DNA of 64,000 nucleotides from Photobacterium sanguinicancri (GTDB lineage: Bacteria > Pseudomonadota > Gammaproteobacteria > Enterobacterales > Vibrionaceae). Below, in pieces: positions 61,169 to 64,000 of the stretch (position 1 is its first letter; every line of letters begins with the position of its first letter). The stretch is from the NCBI RefSeq assembly GCF_024346675.1, contig NZ_AP024851.1, forward strand, positions 372,001 through 436,000, given 5' to 3'. A program made the position numbers and the translations under genes. The notes under the pieces are model-generated. The model made no database searches, had not been told where the DNA came from, and saw only the letters and a list, made by a program, of their open reading frames with translations.

Positions 61169-61798
61169 TTAACTCTGATAGATATTATTTGCATGCTCTA
61201 ATGCACCAATATTACTGCTACAGATCAAGTCTCTTAACGCCTCAAACTTAGCTTCTGGCCAGTCATAAATCTTTAAGGCCAGTAAGCGTTTGGTAGTATC
61301 GTCAGAGAAACGTAGACGGATTATTGTGGCAGGGCTACCACCAACGATGGCATAAGGTGGCACATTTTTAGTGACTACGCTATTTGCAGCAACGATTGCG
61401 CCTTCACCTACGGTAACGCCTGGCATTATCATGGCACGCATACCAATCCAGCAGCCATCTTCTAGTATGGTGTCACCTTTAGATTGGTAGGCTTCTTCAA
61501 TTTTATCCATGAAAGGGTACAGGGAGAACCAATCTGCGCGATGGGTATGGTTACCCCCCATTAGAATGACGGCTTCAGCGCCAATACAAACGTAATCACC
61601 AATGGAGAGCTTATCTATCTCCCAGCGTGGTTCCCAATGTTTACTGACTTCATCACCATGAAGGTAACGCACAACCGACTGTTCAAAACCATTATCGTAG
61701 GCGCCGCTATAGTAACTGTGTGTGCCTTTTAAAGTGATATTTTTGTTTTGTACTGTCTCATGGAGCATTTCCATTTTAGACCAATGCTTAATTGTCAT
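61169..61798 (-). CDS. CatB-related O-acetyltransferase (XAT class, left-handed beta-helix)
   Basis: 209 aa hexapeptide-repeat acetyltransferase of the xenobiotic type (CatB chloramphenicol/Vat streptogramin acetyltransferases and many sugar O-acetyltransferases). GNHTHRADWFSLYPF carries the catalytic His, and the hexapeptide coils are seen in IGMRAMIMPGVTVGEGAIVAANSVVTKNVPPYAIVGGSPATIIRLRF. It is a homotrimer in the family and uses acetyl-CoA. ATG 61798 after GAGG. A candidate leader peptide with its own promoter lies upstream (61976-62121), suggesting inducible expression. A natural substrate other than an antibiotic is possible. Confidence 0.88.
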   Translation of the reverse strand: MTIKHWSKMEMLHETVQNKNITLKGTHSYYSGAYDNGFEQSVVRYLHGDEVSKHWEPRWEIDKLSIGDYVCIGAEAVILMGGNHTHRADWFSLYPFMDKIEEAYQSKGDTILEDGCWIGMRAMIMPGVTVGEGAIVAANSVVTKNVPPYAIVGGSPATIIRLRFSDDTTKRLLALKIYDWPEAKFEALRDLICSSNIGALEHANNIYQS

Positions 61799-61944
61799 TG
61801 TATTGCCTCGTATTCGCTCATTGATGGCGATATTTTGCTATTGCATTTGAATATGCCGCAAACTGACAAGGTGCAATCAGATAACCGTCACATTTTAATT
61901 GTGATCGGAGAGTTTACTGTAGGCTGATTGAGTGTGTCTTTGGC

Positions 61945-61971
61945 GGCAGTAAATAGTGAATATTTACTGCC
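61945..61971. promoter_or_regulatory. 11-bp hairpin after the leader ORF
   Basis: Perfect stem GGCAGTAAATA/TATTTACTGCC (61945-61955 with 61961-61971), 5-nt loop, beginning 4 nt after the stop codon of the leader ORF in the - sense. There is no U-tract, so it is not a simple terminator. Confidence 0.75.
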
Positions 61972-61975
61972 TGAG

Positions 61976-62053
61976 CTAAGCGATCAGCGGACGCTGATGG
62001 TAGGCGATAGGTGTAAAGAAGGTACGTAGCGGAATACGTGTATTAATAAACAT
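61976..62053 (-). CDS. 25-codon ORF, possible leader peptide
   Basis: ATG at 62053, stop TAG at 61976. A perfect Shine-Dalgarno AGGAGGT (62061-62067) lies 7 nt upstream, far better than those of most genes here. The product starts MFINTRIPLRTFFTPIAY and ends in QRPLIA. A near-consensus promoter lies 41-68 bp upstream of the start codon. A hairpin follows immediately, and the CatB-like gene lies about 180 bp further on. I do not recognise the peptide. Confidence 0.6.
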   Translation of the reverse strand: MFINTRIPLRTFFTPIAYHQRPLIA

Positions 62054-62093
62054 ATTATGTACCTCCTATAACGAAAACGGATTAATTGTCGTT

Positions 62094-62121
62094 ATGATAA
62101 GTTTTACAAGCGTGAAGTCAA
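62094..62121 (-). promoter_or_regulatory. sigma-70 promoter for the leader ORF/CatB-like gene
   Basis: On the - strand: -35 TTGACT (62116-62121), 16-bp spacer, -10 TATCAT (62094-62099), each 5 of 6 to consensus. Expected transcript start near 62087, giving a 5' UTR of about 34 nt before the leader ORF. Confidence 0.7.
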
Positions 62122-62193
62122 GGTTGTAACAGTAAGGTGAGTGCGTTTTTATTTCTGCAGCAAATATAAATTGTGAAATGAAGAGAATGAAAA

Positions 62194-62219
62194 GCCCCTT
62201 TAGCAAATACTAAAGAGGC
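62194..62219 (-). terminator. terminator of the agmatine deiminase gene
   Basis: 10-bp stem with one mismatch (62194-62203 with 62210-62219); on the - strand it is followed by TTTTCATTC. Confidence 0.8.
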
Positions 62220-62248
62220 GAATTACTCTATGGTTTTGACCTTTTTGA

Positions 62249-63340
62249 TTACACGCGAGGGATTTGTTGGGTAATACAGTGAATATTACCGCCACCCAGT
62301 AGGATCTCTCGTGCATTTACGCCTGAGACTTGGTACCCCGGATAGATAGTGCCCAACATGTCTGCGACTTCGGCATCGTGATTTTTATCTAGCAGCGGAT
62401 ATACTATGTGTTTGTTAGAGATCAGGTAGTTAGCGTAAGAGCCTGCTAACCGTTCACCCGCAACACGCTCCATACCGTCTGATGCATCAATGCCGCCTGC
62501 CTCATCTTCCGTTATGAATAGAGGGCCTGGCATAGGCAATTTGTGCACTTTAATCCGACGGCCTTTTGCATCGGTTTCTGTCTCTAGTATATCTAATGCC
62601 ATGCGTGAGATTGGGTATTGCGGGTCATTTTCGTCATCACACCATGTTAATGCTATTTCGCCGGGACGAACCACATGGATGAGGTTATCAACATGCCCGT
62701 TGGTTTCATCGTTAAACAAACCTTGCGGGATCCAAATGATTTTGTCTATCGCAAGGTGCTCTTTTAATACTGCCTCTATTTGCTCGCGGCTTAAATCAGG
62801 GTTACGGCTTGGGTGTAATAAGCACTCTTCAGTCGTGTAAAGAGTCCCTTCGCCATCAACATGAATTGATCCACCTTCAAGTACGATAGGGGCACGATAG
62901 CTATTGTCGCCGAGGGTTTCACACACTTTTCGCGCGACAGCATCGTCTTTATCCCATGGGAAGTACAAACCATCTAATAATCCTCCCCAAGCGTTGAAGT
63001 GCCAATCAACCCCACGACGTTCACCGTTGTCATTTACCACGTACGAAGGGCCAATATCACGCATCCAAGAATCATCGGTACTCATTTCCAGTAGCTGAAT
63101 GTCACTCGGCAGCATAGCGCGTGCGTTCTCGAATTGATGCGCACTCACCACCATAGTCACTGGCGTTGTTTTTGCTATTGCTGTTGCGACTGCAACAAAG
63201 GTTGCCTGAGCGGGTTTGCCACCATAACGCCAATTGTCGGTACGCTCTGGCCATGCCATCCAAATCCCAGCTTGAGGTTCGTGCTCCGCTGGCATTCTGA
63301 ATCCATCTTGTTTTGGTGTGGTATCTAATTGCTTAGTCAT
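62249..63340 (-). CDS. aguA: agmatine deiminase
   Basis: 363-residue cytosolic enzyme of the amidinotransferase (PPAD) fold that converts agmatine to N-carbamoylputrescine and ammonia. Typical blocks: AEHEPQAGIWMAWPERTDNWR, STDDSWMRDIGPSYV (substrate Asp), LEGGSIHVDGEGT, NDETNGHVDNL (catalytic His) and the terminal GGGNIHCITQQIPR with the catalytic Cys. It follows an amino-acid permease gene (52 bp gap) on the same strand, probably the uptake or exchange partner for agmatine. Confidence 0.95.
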   Translation of the reverse strand: MTKQLDTTPKQDGFRMPAEHEPQAGIWMAWPERTDNWRYGGKPAQATFVAVATAIAKTTPVTMVVSAHQFENARAMLPSDIQLLEMSTDDSWMRDIGPSYVVNDNGERRGVDWHFNAWGGLLDGLYFPWDKDDAVARKVCETLGDNSYRAPIVLEGGSIHVDGEGTLYTTEECLLHPSRNPDLSREQIEAVLKEHLAIDKIIWIPQGLFNDETNGHVDNLIHVVRPGEIALTWCDDENDPQYPISRMALDILETETDAKGRRIKVHKLPMPGPLFITEDEAGGIDASDGMERVAGERLAGSYANYLISNKHIVYPLLDKNHDAEVADMLGTIYPGYQVSGVNAREILLGGGNIHCITQQIPRV

Positions 63341-63392
63341 GATTATGTCCTTATTTATTTTTGTTTGAATTCGCAGTTAAAGCAGGGGGGCA

Positions 63393-64000
63393 CTAAGCGG
63401 TGTGCTCTTCATAAGTCACCGTTTTTTCCGATTGTGCTTTTTTCTTCACGGCCAATGTAAGCAGGTACTCACCAATCCCGACGGTGAGTATTACGCCAAA
63501 CAGCACTGGGGCGCTGTAAACCCAATCAACAGAGAGAGTGAACAGGTCAGGGAAGATAAATAGCACCACGGCTTGCGCAATAGTGAGGAAGCAAACAATG
63601 CTGAGTAGCCATTGCACACCCATGCCACCAGGTACACGGAACGGACGTTCACGATCACCATCAGCAATACGCAGTTTTAGGTATGACGGGAACATGAATA
63701 GGTATGGGAGTAAGAAGATGCAGCTAGAGAAGGCAAATACAGACCAGAATAGTTCGTCACTACTTTGCGCAAAAATGGCATACGCAATGATGACAACAGT
63801 AGATAAGATCCCTGTGATGTTATTTGCGCCGACAGGTGTATCGTGTTTTTCTGACATCTTAGCCACAACGTCAGGCAGTTCACCTTCACCAGCAGCTTCT
63901 GCTGCGGCACGGCTTGCACCCATTGTCCACGTCACCATGTTACCGATGAAGGTTAATAGCGCCATTGTACCGATCACGTAGACCATGCTTTGCCCAAATA
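63393..64000 (-). CDS. APC-family amino acid/polyamine permease, partial
   Basis: The C-terminal 200 or so residues of an amino acid-polyamine-organocation transporter; the frame stays open through the window end at 64000, so the start is outside. Seen are five or so hydrophobic segments (YVIGTMALLTFIGNMVTWTM, TGILSTVVIIAYAIFA, FWSVFAFSSCIFLLPYLFMF, WLLSIVCFLTIAQAVVLFIF, LFGVILTVGIGEYLLTLAV) and the loop GASRAAAEAAGEGELPDVVAK, which matches the glutamate:GABA/agmatine:putrescine exchanger branch. The link to aguA suggests agmatine or putrescine as substrate. Confidence 0.88.
   Translation of the reverse strand, partial: FGQSMVYVIGTMALLTFIGNMVTWTMGASRAAAEAAGEGELPDVVAKMSEKHDTPVGANNITGILSTVVIIAYAIFAQSSDELFWSVFAFSSCIFLLPYLFMFPSYLKLRIADGDRERPFRVPGGMGVQWLLSIVCFLTIAQAVVLFIFPDLFTLSVDWVYSAPVLFGVILTVGIGEYLLTLAVKKKAQSEKTVTYEEHTA

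Overview
The window looks like a piece of a Vibrionaceae genome, most likely Photobacterium or a close relative. The reasons are the low-to-mid GC content, the three-gene vxrA-vxrB-vxrC (DUF3404 kinase, OmpR-type regulator, DUF2861) cell-wall-stress operon known from Vibrionaceae, and the general gene complement. There are no rRNA or tRNA genes, no phage and no recognisable insertion sequence. The high density of transporters, single-gene metabolic modules and LysR/TetR/ArsR regulators (six LysR, two TetR, one ArsR) resembles the second chromosome of a Vibrionaceae member, but that is inference.

Layout. 1-9.4 kb: envelope and housekeeping genes (plsC, a NlpC/P60 lipoprotein, a YbaK-type deacylase, DUF2076, a cytochrome b561-YceI operon, a HAD phosphatase, a stand-alone EAL protein) and a small-protein/fumC operon behind a perfect 7-1-7 Fur box. 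9.5-23 kb: regulator-plus-enzyme pairs (LysR with MATE, MDR-type dehydrogenase and YfcC transporter; a CDGSH-glutamate-synthase fusion divergent from an ArsR-pentapeptide operon across a 36-bp palindrome; a ureohydrolase divergent from an ArgP-like LysR). 23-32 kb: a gene-poor strip with decayed duplicate pieces, a large M16 metalloprotease, and apbE with a three-domain flavin reductase (OYE/FMN_bind/FAD_binding_2). 32-36 kb: a TetR/RibD-like pair, two adjacent broken genes (an SDR and an alpha/beta hydrolase), and a NAD(P)-binding gene divergent from a LysR gene. 36-46 kb: a GH129-like glycosidase, vxrCBA, a LysR gene, a glycosidase-like lipoprotein and an MFS exporter. 47-53 kb: YghU-type GST, a TetR regulator divergent from a membrane protein/NAD-binding operon, a periplasmic amidohydrolase and DUF3299. 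53-64 kb: a 1370-residue protein of unknown role, a RhlE-like DEAD helicase, a leucine-rich-repeat protein kinase, a 2OG oxygenase resembling the EF-Tu prolyl hydroxylase of Pseudomonas, a CatB-like acetyltransferase with a possible leader peptide, and agmatine deiminase with a permease that runs off the window.

The most notable items are: (1) a 25-codon ORF with a near-perfect promoter, a perfect Shine-Dalgarno sequence and a following hairpin upstream of the CatB-like acetyltransferase; (2) the 36-bp palindrome between the double-CDGSH/glutamate synthase gene and its probable ArsR regulator; (3) a collapsed, microhomology-scarred copy of the apbE/flavin-reductase locus 4-5 kb from the intact one; and (4) the unexplained giant protein near the LRR kinase. 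All functional calls are from reading motifs by eye; no database search was run.
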